A DNA stretch of 64,000 nt, taken from NCBI GenBank assembly GCA_029379385.1, contig CM055611.1, positions 4,588,001 to 4,652,000 on the forward strand, in the 5' to 3' direction. The notes beneath the pieces were generated by a model that was not told where the DNA came from, made no database searches, and saw only the letters and a list, made by a program, of their open reading frames with translations. Positions 24,056-35,945 of this stretch are shown piece after piece; the stretch's first letter is position 1, and each line of letters begins with the position of its first letter. The stretch comes from Quillaja saponaria. Taxonomy: Eukaryota > Streptophyta > Magnoliopsida > Fabales > Quillajaceae. The position numbers were made by a program, and so were the translations under genes.

Positions 24056-25621
24056 ATGGTGAAGGGACGTCAAGGAGAGCGTGTCAGGTCTGCGATCTGA
24101 ATATGATTCTGCTCTCAGTAGTTCATTTGTACAGCAGATTTTCTTCAATAGATGTGCTTAATTTTGTTTTATTTTGTCAAAAATATTTTGCTCTTACTTA
24201 TCGAAACAAGAAAAATGAGATATTTTTACTGTAATCTGAGTCCTAGAGTTTTACTTTTCGGTCAGTCTATTACATAGGACGTCCTTAGCTCTTTGCTAAA
24301 CCTACTGGGGCGACCCCCTTTATGCAAACTTGAGTTGTGAGATAATCATCATTACTTCTTTGGTATTAGTTTCTAAAACCCATGTATTAAGTTTCTGGAA
24401 AGTCTGAATATGATAAGTACTCCATTGCCTTAGGAGATAGCAGTGAATGAAAGAAGATTTAAATCACAACCGTGACGGTGGTATTTTTCTCTTAGTTATT
24501 AAAGTTTTGACAATAAAAAAAATGACATTTTTTGGTTGTTGTATGTGTAAATTCATGGAATTGTAATTACATCTAAACTTACAGGTGATATTCTCTTCTA
24601 AATCTAAAAAAGAGAAAAATTAATCTGAAATGCCCAGTTGTTGTTTTGCTGCTATGTTAACTGCTTGTACTTGAGCGTAGGTATAGCTGTATTATATTTT
24701 TCCTGAAGAAATTGAATTTTTGGTTTCTGGTTAATATATCTTATAATTTGTGTTCTCTGTGCATGATGAAGAGAATAGTCTTCTGAACCCCTGATTTACT
24801 TTTGAAACCTGAAAGATATTGGTGGTTTGCTTTTTGAACATTGATTGAATGAGATGCCAGTGTGCGATAGTAGATGTGTTTGCTTTGGATTATGCTGGCC
24901 TTATAAATGAGGCATGTGAGGACTCTGATTCTGATATAATAAAGGTTCCTTTCATTTATTTCTTAACCGGGATCCTAGCTTTCAGTTATTCATTTAGGCA
25001 TTGAATTTCTTGGATGTTAAGATAATGGACTAAGTTATTTTTTTTCTTCTTTCTTGTATTTCAGACTGTACGTCAGAGGTACAATCCTTGGATACAAGAG
25101 GTAATACTATTTTGCTGTTGATTGACTTCACTGATCTTCTTATTAGCAACATTCTATCTTGTGTTTCATTTATTACAGATTTCAATTGAAAAGAATATGT
25201 TGTTGGATAGTTTTTTAGTTATTTTTGATCTGGTTTATACTCCAAATGTGCTGTTGGTGTTCAGGTCCAAGTCAAACCAGTATCCAAACACGTCTCTGAT
25301 CCAGATTGAGGGAGTCAACACCAAGGAGGAAGTTGCATGGTACTGCGGAAAGCGCTTGGGTTACATCTACAAGGCTAAGGTGAAGAAGAATGGAAGCCAC
25401 TATCGCTGCATTTGGGGCAAGGTTGCAAGGCCTCATGGTAACACTGGGGTTGTTCGTGCCAAGTTCAAGTCAAATCTACCACCCAAATCTATGGTAATGT
25501 TCTGGAATCCGTGCTTTTGTTTAAGAACTTTAATGTCATTATGTAAATGCATTTCTGATTTGAGTTATTGCATATGCAGGGAGCTAGAGTTAGGGTTTTC
25601 ATGTATCCCAGCAATATATAA
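24056..25621 (+). CDS. RPL35A: 60S ribosomal protein eL33 (L35a)
   Basis: Structural protein of the cytosolic large ribosomal subunit. Coding exons are 24056-24087, 25065-25100, 25265-25493 and 25580-25621. They total 339 bases, giving 112 residues, the usual plant length. The protein starts [16 protein letters not shown] and ends with the conserved RVFMYPSNI. The first two junctions split Arg codons (AG|A and AG|G), and the third is phase 0 after Met. Donor 1 (GGTCTG) is weaker than usual, but its position is fixed by the conserved protein. Intron 1 (977 bp) is the longest within the coding region. A GT follows the stop codon almost at once, suggesting a further intron in the 3' UTR. Confidence 0.95.
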
Positions 25622-25622
25622 G

Positions 25623-27104
25623 GTATTTTAGGCATCTGTTGATCCTTATTCAGTTTCTCAATATTATATTTATTTCTAGTCCCTTATTTGTTTTATTTTT
25701 ATTGTGTTCCTATCCTTGATTCTGCATATATATTACTGTGGTTTTCCTGCTGGTTACTTATATTTATTCTTTTCTATTAGTGTTGCTATGTGTTAAAACA
25801 AATTTGAAGCGAAGACATAGGATACTTGAATATTCAATTTTGGCCATTAAATGTCTTAATTCTTCCATCTAAGTATTTATTTAATATCAAATTTATTGCT
25901 TATGGGTTATTTATGGTATCTATTCCATATTTTGCCCCATTTCTTGGTTTATATATGTATATGATAAACGAATTTTCTGGTTAGCATCACTTCAATTTTA
26001 CACCTTAAGTGCAAATATTCCACTAGATGTATCAATTCTTTCATCTGAGTATTTACTTAATGTCAAACTAATTGCACGTCTGGATTATCTGTCACATCTA
26101 TATCACATTTTGGTGCTTTTGTTTGCCCCCATGATTTCTGAAGTTGATATTTGCATAAGTTTAATTACTTTTTCTGGTTAAAAACAAAACAACTTTATTC
26201 CCAAAATCCAATTATTTGGTTTGGCTATGTCAATCCTTAAAACTAAGATGATTTCCTCACAAGAATTCTTATTAAGGAATGATATGCCAACGTGCTCTGC
26301 TTTAAGTTTCATGTTCATTAGAGTTGACTAGCTTTTGAGCACTTTCAAGCTGCTGCTGCTCTCTTCATGGTCCCTCAAAAAGTGATAAAGAAATAGGAGC
26401 CCCCATAGTGTATTTTCTCTATGAGAATGATATGCACCTTCGTATACTAGTGTCTATTCTGTCATTGCAGAATTACATATGAAAAGTAAAAAGTTCCTTG
26501 GGTGATTCTGGAGTTCTTTTTTCTTTGTTGTACTTTTATCTCAGTTTCTTCTTGTTACCATAAGTCTCCATCTAAATTGCATAGCAGCTCATTTCATTAG
26601 GGTTGCTAGATGAACTAACATGATTTATGATCTGTCATTTCCCATGTTCCAGTCCTTCTGTTTCCTTCCCATTTATTTTAAATGAGAAAAGGCTTGAGTT
26701 AAAATTCCAAATGCAGAAATTGTGATCTACTCTGCCATTCGCATGTCTGAAGTATTCTGTTGTTTTTCATCATTTTGTGAATTGAATTATTTTATGGTGA
26801 TCATTGTTCTGTAATATCTGCATTTGGTTGTATACTGATATGTATTTGGTGCAGACAATATGTTTAAGTTATTTTATGGTAACTTCTGACTTTGCTTTAA
26901 TATTTTTATTTGTTACTTGTGCTGTTAGTATGTTGGTAATCATGTTATCTCATATTGCTACTTGAGAAACTATTAGGTCTGATGCCCCTATTTTTACACC
27001 TCTAATTTGTTTCACTATCATCTGTTTACTGCATTTGTATATTCTTCTGCTTCCAACTGTCTATGATCTGGACTATTCTTACTTTGCTTTAACTGTCTTT
27101 GCAG
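25623..27104 (+). other. Possible 3' UTR intron of RPL35A
   Basis: After the stop TAA (25619-25621) comes AG|GTATTT. At 27091-27104 a pyrimidine-rich tract ends in TTTGCAG, followed by ATTATCAGG. Splicing would place the junction about 1 base after the stop, too close to trigger decay. Within the interval, about 25830-25940 and 26010-26110 are a diverged tandem duplication (period near 177). No protein-coding signal is seen. Confidence 0.35.
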
Positions 27105-28950
27105 ATTATCAGGTATGATGTCTAGATGCCTTGTCGACTTCCCTAGTGACTGGATCTGTAATTTTAGTTCTTTTTGAGTAATTTTAAGTGTTCTTTTTCG
27201 TTTTGAGGGTAAGAGTTTTACTTGTTTAGGACGGTGATGGAATTAATAGACGCCTCTTATGTGGATGATGATTATTAAAATTTGTGTACTTCAGTATTTA
27301 GTACCTTTTAGAATCCTACATTATTTATTTTTAATCAATCGTTTTCACTTCAACTTTGGACAATGTAGAGAAATATTCTCTGATCTTTGAAGTGATTAGT
27401 GGCCTAAGCTATTGTTTGATGCAAGTTGTTCACATTCATCCGTTGCTTCACTTGGTAATTGGCTCAGCTCAGGGTGAAACTGAGCTTTAAAGTTTGCTTT
27501 TCTGGGCCACATTTAGCCGTAGTTACATTTTAGCATTGCTTTCATAAGCTCACCTTAGTTGTTAGAACTAAGAACTCTACTTACCCCTGTTTCTCAATAA
27601 ATTTGGATTGCAATGTATGCGTTGCTTATTAAGAATTTGCAACTGCAGTCGTTAATTACTTGATAAGCTATCACCTTCTTAGTTGTTAGATATGCATTGC
27701 TCCTCGTGTTCAACTTGAGGTAAAAACAAAGTGGATGCTTGAATATAAGTTTGTTTTACAATGAGAAATGTTAAGCTTGATGAGTACTTAAATAAAAAAT
27801 TTATTATTTTATAAAATTATAATTCTCTCAATTCAAGTAAGTTTGAAAATATATTTATTATTACTTCAAAAAATATATATTACTTATATTAGATAAATTA
27901 TATATTTTTAAATTAAATTAATGATGTTAACTTAGTTATTTATCTTTCTTTTAGTAAATATATATATTACTTAATTATAGAAATTTATTTATTTTTATTA
28001 ACATATGGTTAGTTTCTTTCATATTTAAATGCTCCTGAATTTTGAAATTTAAACTTAGTTTGAAAATTAGGCTCGAGTCTAAGTTCAAGCTCGTATTCGT
28101 GTATAGATCTTTCAGCTCGATCGAGTTCTGTCATCTTAATATTTGACTTGACTCATTATCACGGTAGAGTTCTACCATCTTAATATTTGACTCGACTAAT
28201 CTCACTCTTACTCTTAACTTCCTAGTATGGGTAGCAATTAGTTAATCTAGTTCGTGAACAGTTTGTGAGTTACTCGTTAAAGGTTTGGATCAAGTTCTGC
28301 TCTTTTTAAATGAGTTCATCATGAGTTTTATTTTGAGCTTGTTTAGTAAAACAAGCTGAGTTTAATCTTTTCAAAACTCGGCTTATAAGCTGGCTACTTT
28401 AATATTATTTAATAAATTTTTTTAATATTTATATATACATTTATAATAAATCTATTTGTATACAAAAAAATAACATAAATTGTTATTTGGTTTAGTGATA
28501 ATTTGCATAAATGCTCACTAAGTAGTCTTGGATTCAACTCTCATTAAATATTTAATCAAGAGCCGAGCCGAGCCGAGCTTTGTCAAACTTTACTCGTTGA
28601 CACCCCTATTTCATAGGCATGTACTACGAAGGCAAACCTAATGTATAATACTCAGGTCTAAATCTTATAATTGAAACTAATTTATATCAAATCAAGACTT
28701 AAACTATAAATTCAAACTAAAATGAACAAAATTGTCATTTGGATATTCGGTTACTCCGATCCTTTGCATAGCCCTACTAGAAAGGTATGGACTATGGAGG
28801 CCACCCCGATGTAGAATATTCGGGTCTAAATTTTAGAATCGGATCCGATTCAAATCAGGACATAGACTATGAATCCCCAGACTGGATTAAGGGGTCAAGT
28901 TAAAGCCCAGACCCATCAAGAAAAGTCCGACAGGAGGATTAGGAAGTAGG
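27105..28950. other. Intergenic, RPL35A 3' region and old repeat debris
   Basis: If the 3' UTR intron is real, the last RPL35A exon starts at 27105. From 27780 to 28010 the sequence is very AT-rich. Around 28060-28620 there are short reiterated words (two copies of ATCTTAATATTTGACT about 50 bases apart, GAGCCGAGCCGAGC) typical of decayed transposons. Near 28490-28545 are weak tRNA-like A and B box words, possibly a SINE scrap. No gene seen. Confidence 0.4.
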
Positions 28951-29039
28951 TGAATTCGGGTCGGGCTCATATGACTGTAACGTAAGGTCTGTCGTCATTC
29001 GTGAGTACTTCCACAAGAACAGTGCCACGTTGATCTCCT

Positions 29040-29280
29040 TTTGGTTTCACCCACGCGCGTGTGGCAGAGACGCAAAGTCCACCCTTCGTCAAATGAGTAC
29101 CCCCCTTGCCATCTCTCTTTAAGGCCTTTCTCTGAAATTTCCCTGTTCGGACTTTGGGAAAAACCCTAAGAAAATTACCTAATATATCTCTCCCTATCCC
29201 TCTCTGAATTTCTCTATATCATAAGAGAACTAACTGGATTCTAATCTGCTTGCTCCCCAAATTTTTTCAGAGTAAATAAA
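29040..29280 (+). promoter_or_regulatory. Probable promoter and leader of the RING gene
   Basis: A perfect palindrome CACGCGCGTG (29052-29061) contains CGCG-box words, of the kind bound by calmodulin-regulated CAMTA factors. A telo-box AAACCCTAA lies at 29161-29169. The leader ends at a donor AAAG|GTACGG at 29280/29281. The function of these sites is inferred from sequence only. Confidence 0.45.
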
Positions 29281-30342
29281 GGTACGGTTTTTTTTTTTTT
29301 TTTTTTTTTTTTCTTTCTTGGTTTGAATTTCCTTTTGGTTATTTACCCTAATCTTCGCTAGGATTAATCATCTAGGTTTCGTTAGTCATTGGTGATCTAA
29401 CTGAATTAATTTTTTTATTTTCAATTTTATTGTTTCGTGGATTTTGATTTTTGCGTGCATTTTTATATCCTTCTCTGTTAAATCCTGTAAATCGATTGTT
29501 GATGATGATTTTTTTTTCGCTTATGAGATTTAGGATTAGAACTTGAATTCTTGCGATGATTTTTTTTATTTATTATTATTTTTAATAATTATTATTATAC
29601 TTTTAAACGGCTAAATTACACGGTGGTGCCACGAACCTGTGTATCTCGGATTGCTCATTTAGACACTAAACCAATACATAGACAGTACTTGAGTACAACT
29701 GCGGAATTTTGTGTACGGTTATTTTCGCTTTTTTGGAGAAAAGAGCCTTTTTATGTCATGGTTTGAATAGTTGTAGCATATTGTTAACTATGAAGGTCCT
29801 TAGTTTGTAATGTTTATTTTTGGATTCTACATCAAGATCTTTAAGGGTGTGTGTTTTTTGCATTTGTTTTGAACTCATCGGTATTATAGTGCCCGATTGA
29901 GAGTCATCGAAATTTGGTTGGGAATTAAGTTCACTGAGTTTAAAACTGCCAAACTATTATGTATGGCAGAAAACCTGCTAGAATTCAATTGTATTTTTAA
30001 TTAAATATGGATATCTCACTGCAACTGATTGTACATGTGAACCATTCAATTTTCTGATCCTTTTCTTGTTCAAATTTTTCCGTGTACCTGTTTGTATCCA
30101 TAATATCAAGGATAGTTCTTTGGAGTGTTTTCTTGCATTCTGGGGCTATATGGACGCCCAAACAACAAATAAAGATTGTAATTTTGTCTAGGTATCTTCC
30201 AATAGTGTGGCTTACTTCTGAACCCCAATGGCATTGGACCTGTCTTTCAGCTGTTGTGCCTTTGTTAAAATCTACGGTGTACATGAATTCGCCCCTTTTA
30301 ATGTAGGATAATCTGATTCATTATGTTACTATTGTTGTTCAG
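29281..30342 (+). other. Probable 5' UTR intron of the RING gene
   Basis: Donor GTACGG at 29281 is followed by a T run of more than 20. An acceptor TTGTTGTTCAG ends at 30342, 35 bases before the ATG. The body is AT-rich without a coding frame. Confidence 0.5.
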
Positions 30343-30377
30343 ATTGAATAATTTGATTTTGGGGGCTCGTATATAAT

Positions 30378-33300
30378 ATGAGTACTCGTGGGGTTAGGGG
30401 TCCTGCTGTCAGAGGGTATAGGAGGAGGAAGGCAGTGCTGGATTTAGACCTTAACATTGCGCCACCAAGTGATAATCGTGATCTGGAAGGAACTTCGACT
30501 CAAGTTGGGCCTCAGAATGTTCAAGCTGTCCAAGTGCAACAGTCTGTTCCCCCTGCAATGATTGACGTGGAGGCCATTGATGATGACATTGTGGAGTCTT
30601 CCCCCAGGGCTTTTGCTGAAGTATGCTAACCTCCCTCCTCTCTCTCAGCTCCCTCTATTTATACTTTGTTACTTTTTATATTCAGTCTTCATATGTTTAA
30701 TTTGGCAACTGATTTTATTAGTTTATTTGTGTTACATGTTAGGCTAAAAGCAATTCGTTGAGGAACCGTGGCAGGACAATAGTTGATGTAGATTTAGGTA
30801 ATATACTAATTCTTTTGTCTTTGTCTTATAATCTGTGCTCCATGACACATGTACTTCTTATTTTAGCAGTTAGCTCAAATCTCCATTTCAAGATGCTGTT
30901 TCTAGTATTCTATTTTAATTTAAACGTGGTTGGTGGTGGCAGCCATGAGTTCTGCTTGTTTATTTTATTTGGTTTAATGTGCTTTTTTAATTCTTAAGGT
31001 GGTAAGATGAGTTGACGCAGAGCCAGTTTTCATTTGAAAATTGGTGAGTTAGGGAGGCTGAGATGGTCCATTGTTACCATTCAAATAGTTATAACGGAAG
31101 GATTATGAGTAGTTGGAGCATAATATTTAGCAGAAGTTAAAATTGGTTGGAGACTAGAAATAAATTAATTTGCAATTTAATGAAGGAGCAGCTATTTCCA
31201 TACAGGACATAGATGCTTACACTCATAGACAGCAGGACAAATTATTTGGGACCCATCTCATTACACCGAGTATGAGTGGAAATAGTGGTTTCCTAGCATT
31301 CCTTTAGCAAATGAGTTTTTCTTTAGCTCCAAAGCTGTAATCTTGTCGCCATATCCAAACATGCACTTTTAATATGCTTGTGAGTAGTTTCATTAATTTA
31401 GTTTTTTCTTATGCGGCTTATTTGATGGATTTTCATTTGCTGAATGTGAGATGAAACCTGGGTAAATGCATTCCGTTGGAGTTCCTCGTGAAACACTCAC
31501 TACTTTTTATCCTTTTATTTTTTATAATTGATTTTATACAAAAACATATCCCTCATAAAACTTTCATATGTAATGGCATGACTGTCTTCTTTAAACTGCT
31601 TTCTTTTCTAAAGTGTTATCCAGTAGCCTTTTAGTTTATTACATAATTTCTCTTTTTTATAAGTTTAATGTTATATGTGAAAGTTGTCTTTTTTTCATAT
31701 GGTCTGACTCTTAACTGAGGGTAGCTCATCTCTCTCTTGATTTTGACCATTGCAGAAGATCGGACGAGTGCTACCCAAAATAACCGCAACAAGCGCAGGA
31801 GAGATCCACCAAACCAGACCATTATTAATTGTGATCTTTATATAAACTTGGAAGGCAGTAGCAGTCCTGTGGTACAGAGTCCATTTTTCCCCATCTACTT
31901 CCTTTTTTAATTGTTTTTGGTATAGATGGTTTTTAACTTTTCTTGGTTGAAAGTGAGTTATCTGCTGATCTTGACATTCTGCACTAATGAGGGAAATCAG
32001 TTGGCTTTATGCTTTCACATTTTTCTCTGTGGTTGACAATATTACTTTCTTTCTTCTATGGAAAAGCTATTTCCCCTTGTCTTTGTCGACTGTTGGAGTC
32101 CAATGTTTTTAACTTAGAAAAACTGATCCTTGAACTGTAGAATAGTCCCATGTTGTCTAACTGTAGAATAGTTTTAAGTTAATATGTTTCTAGCATCATT
32201 GTGTTCTTTCCTGTGATAAAGTTTCCTTTATCCCGACCACAAAAAAAAATCTAGATCTGTTTATGTTTTCACTTTCAGTGCATGCTGGTCTAGGAAGCAT
32301 GGATGCGTGCATATGGTAGGAGTATCGGTGTCGGATACGTATGCCTAGGATAGTGTATCCAGTTTGATCCAATTTTTTTTTTTTTTAATTTGAATATTGG
32401 ATACAGCTTAACACAAACTCAGACATGGCTGGGATACGCTAATCTGGTTTTTTTGGATAATTACTTTCTGATTTTTGAGCTTGAGATACAGTTTAACACA
32501 AACTCAGACATGGCTGGGATACGCTAATCTGGTTTTTTTTGGATAATTACTTTCTGATTTTTTGAGCTTGAATCTCATTAACAAACGGCCACAGATTATT
32601 CTTCCTACTTCAACCTGCAATTTGTTCCTCTTTCAAACCCACTTTGCCCTTTGCATACGATTCTGGGGAATTCTGGATTTTGGCAGATCACTGGCACTGC
32701 ACGCTGCAGATGAAGATGAACTCCCTGAACTCCAAATAGGAACCCCATATTTTAATCCCCAGATCTGAAACAATGCTTTCTTCCTTTTCGATGCAGATAA
32801 TCTATTCTCTTTGGTTCGTGCAAAAGGGTGCATTTTGCATTAATTACAATGTATGGACTGAATTATGTTTGGGCCACTATAGTAGTTATTTTATTTATAT
32901 TTTAAAGTTGGGTTGGGTTTTAAGTCATTCTTTTATCCCAATAATTCCTATTACAACTTTTTTTCTAAGATTCCTATTACATTTTTTTGTTATCTATATT
33001 ATGTTATTTATATATCTCATTATTTCTATATAAACATACTTCATAGAAATTACTTCTACTTTTACTCTAACTATATTAATTGTCAAATTTTTTATGTAAT
33101 AAATATTTAAAAAATTATTTAATTCAACGTATCCTAGTTTTTCAAAAATTGCCATATCCCGTATCCGATACATATCATATCTCAGATACCATATCTGTGC
33201 TTCATAGATCCAAGTTTAAGTGTATAATGATTCATATCAAATTCTAGATTTATGATGTTCAATGTTTGTGTTTCCTTTTTCCACATTGTGCATACTCTTG

Positions 33301-33753
33301 TTGATTATCAATCTTTCCATGTGATGTTTTACATAGAGCTTGCTGTACACTTATTTTGTATTTTTCATCCTGTTGACAGTAACTAATATTTTGGCTTGCT
33401 TTTTGATATCTTCATACTACTGTGTTGCCTTTAAACCTGTAATTGATAACAAATTGAAATTTATAATTAGTATTTTTTTTTTTTTAAATGTGGAGTGAGT
33501 CATCCAATTTGCTGATTTGGAGATTTATATGCAGATAGAGAACACAAAGAAGCCAGCTCCTCCAAAGGAGCCCACCTTTAGCTGTCCAATATGCATGGCC
33601 CCATTAGTAGAAGAAATGTCTACGAGGTGTGGTCACATTTTCTGTAAGACTTGCATTAAGGCTGCAATAAGTGCACAGGGTAAATGCCCTACCTGTAGGA
33701 AAAAGGTTACTGTGAAAGAGCTAATAAGGGTGTTCCTTCCAGCAACTAATTAA
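30378..33753 (+). CDS. RING-type E3 ubiquitin ligase, RNF4/STUbL-like
   Basis: Predicted nuclear ubiquitin ligase. Coding exons are 30378-30620, 30743-30797, 31756-31871 and 33535-33753, giving 210 residues. The C-terminal C3HC4 RING has C155, C158, C170, H172, C175, C178, C189 and C192, the class seen in RNF4-like proteins. Upstream are acidic, hydrophobic stretches resembling SUMO-interacting motifs: IDVEAIDDD (62-70), TIVDVDLED (93-101) and IINCDLYINLE (about 122-132). Near the N-terminus, LDLDLNIAPP (21-30) fits both LxLxL and DLNxxP, the EAR repression motifs. An RGYRRRK cluster (12-18) may act in nuclear import or nucleic-acid contact. Exon joins keep frame (phases 0, 1, 0). The 1.66-kb third intron carries an inverted-repeat element. 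The RING assignment is firm; the SUMO-targeting role is inferred. Confidence 0.82.
32290..33207. mobile_element. ~0.9-kb inverted-repeat element in RING gene intron 3
   Basis: The left end (32290 to about 32360) and the right end (about 33125-33207) are imperfect inverted copies. They share CTA(G/T)GAAGCA and reiterated GTATC/GATACG words. The interior has no transposase frame and contains an 85-bp tandem duplication. It looks like a non-autonomous DNA element. No clear target duplication is visible. Confidence 0.55.
32401..32572 (+). repeat. 85-bp tandem duplication
   Basis: Copies 32401-32485 and 32486-32572 are nearly identical, differing by about two substitutions and T-run length. They lie inside the inverted-repeat element of the RING gene intron. 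Confidence 0.9.
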
Positions 33754-35820
33754 GTGCAAGGTTCTTTCCTAACCATTGATTACTAGTAATTCAGATGATA
33801 TATTGCTTTCTTCTCAAAACTTTTAACAAAGTGACAAGTGGTGGTTCTGTAAAAGCTCACATGCATATCATTGTGTGTTTGTGAACACTGGTTTTCTGTG
33901 AGAGGTGGGAGGAGCTCATTTCAACAATTGGATCAAACATGAATGGTTTAGCCATAGACAAGAATTCATGTGGCTTGTCAATCTTGACAATGATTGTAGT
34001 GAGCTACCCGTAATCTCATGATAAGCCAGTACTGTTATTTGGCATGCTTTGTTATACATATATGTATATTCATACATACAAATAAACATGAATGATATGT
34101 TCATGTTATGTGCATATGTGCGTGCCTGGGTTCTCGCATGTGGTGTATATATGTGTAAATACATACATGCACATTTACTTTTTATTGATATATGTAATAT
34201 GTGTATGCATCTTACTTTGAAGATGGCACAGGATCTTTCACATGAAAGGACATGTCCTTATCATTAAAATTTTCATGTTTTTTTTTTTAAAGTTTATTTA
34301 ATTAAGATAATTAATGAATTTCTTTGTTGTTACTTCCTAAACAATGATTTAGTCATTTGTAGGATTAGTATTTGTAAGCACCAAAGTGTTTCTAAAGGAG
34401 TAAGTAATTTGAAAACTTGACTTTATGCAAAATTTCTTGAGAAAAAAGGGATAACGTGTACAAAGAAAGCAAATATAATTATTATCTGTTGCTGTACTCA
34501 TAACGCATATATAGCTTTTCATATTTTATTGATTGGGTGGCATTACTTTTTATCAATATACTTAATTGAATTAAGTTCTAATGTGTTTGTTTGGTTTATG
34601 TACCAACTACCAAGCTTATTGCTTTGTTTTATTTATATGCTATTTACATTGTCTAGAACTGATTGTTGTCGCTTTTTATCCTTGTTCAGGGTTTCTATAC
34701 AGACTGCATTAAGGGGAATGAGGGACAGACAAAGATTTTTTAACTTTCACCATATTTTTGGAAATGGCTAAGTTGGTAATGCAGCTATTTGTAATGTGTT
34801 CTCTCAATGACTGCTACTTTGGTTTGGTTGTTTAATAGAGTAATTTAGCACTGTTTTGATCTATAGAAGATTTGAGGTTTACAGATTCTGCATCAAGAAT
34901 TATTCGGGCTTGTGGTTTTTTGTGGGATCATGGTTGCTAGGTGATAATATTTGCTATCAATATATAAAATTCTCTACTAATGAATTATTCAGATTGAATA
35001 ATGTGATCACATATCGTATTCAATCTGAATAATTCATTAATGTCAGAAACATTTAAATAGTAATAAGATATAGCGTTACAGTCGTAATTATTGACTAGTC
35101 CAAAAAAAAACAGGCATTTTTTCCATCTGGTTTATGTTTGAACACGTCATTAGTACTTTGTTTACAACATTGAGTTGATTAGACTGGACTACATCGGTAC
35201 AGCTGTTTCACACGCTTTCAGTAATAAAAAAGTGTAGAAATACCAGTTTCAAACTCTACTGATTTCCCATCCCTAAGATTAGTTAGATAGTGATTGCGTT
35301 CAAATTGTAAAATTAATTTTATACAAAATTAGTAATTATTTTTAGTTATAGAAAATTATGTAATTGAAATTGTGTCTGAATTATTTGATAGTGATTTGAT
35401 AGTGATTCTCGTTGTTTTTGACAAAAATTTAGTAATGATTGTCATGACATGTTCTAATAATTGTTATTGTCAATTTTTAAAATTGTTACTAATAACATGA
35501 GATGTCTAAATAATAGTTGTGATCATTTTTCTAAAATTCATATTAATGAGATGACATGTAAATTGCTACTGCTGACATCACAAGTTCAAACTAGTGATTG
35601 TGGCTATTTTTCGGAAGTTTCTAGTGACATGTTGAATGGTAGTAAAGGTATAAATTTTGTTTTGTTGAGTCTGCTATAACGTTCCTTTCAATATGAAGGA
35701 CAAGCTCGTTGCATAAATGGGTGTCTCCACACCACATAATTGTCACAAACGCAAAGTTACAAATAAGACTGACCACCCTCACCACTATGCCAACTGGCAC
35801 AGTAAAGTGTCGAGCCTCCA
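33754..35820. other. RING gene 3' UTR and intergenic region
   Basis: The RING gene 3' UTR presumably occupies the first few hundred bases. Around 34020-34210 there are reiterated ATACAT/TATGT words. A perfect 23-bp inverted repeat lies at 34978-35039. From 35280 to 35600 there are repeated short words (TAGTGATT, AATTGTTA) but no definable element. No coding frame is convincing. Confidence 0.45.
34978..35039. repeat. Perfect 23-bp inverted repeat with 16-base loop
   Basis: Arms 34978-35000 and 35017-35039 are exact reverse complements. The loop begins with the palindrome ATGTGATCACAT. The structure is too small and AT-rich to assign; a minimal MITE or the footprint of one is likely. Confidence 0.85.
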
Positions 35821-35830
35821 CATTGTCTAT

Positions 35831-35889
35831 CGTTGACGCCGCCACATAAACAAGACAACCAAAATTTCAGAAACAAGTATATATAAATA
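35831..35889 (+). promoter_or_regulatory. Promoter of the aspartic-protease-like gene: W-box core, GCC box, TATA box
   Basis: TTGAC (35833-35837, W-box core) is immediately followed by GCCGCC (35838-35843, GCC-box core). A consensus TATATATAAATA lies at 35878-35889, 57 bases before the ATG. WRKY and ERF factors, common in defence and ethylene responses, bind such sites. The regulation is inferred. Confidence 0.65.
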
Positions 35890-35945
35890 CAACACACAAC
35901 TCCAATTAGTCTCCAACCATTATTTTTCTTGCACAAATACAAACC

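Noticed and set aside
32562..32768. Extra coding exon between RING gene exons 3 and 4
   Set aside because: Lies inside the inverted-repeat element; exons 3 and 4 already join in phase with continuous family-like sequence.
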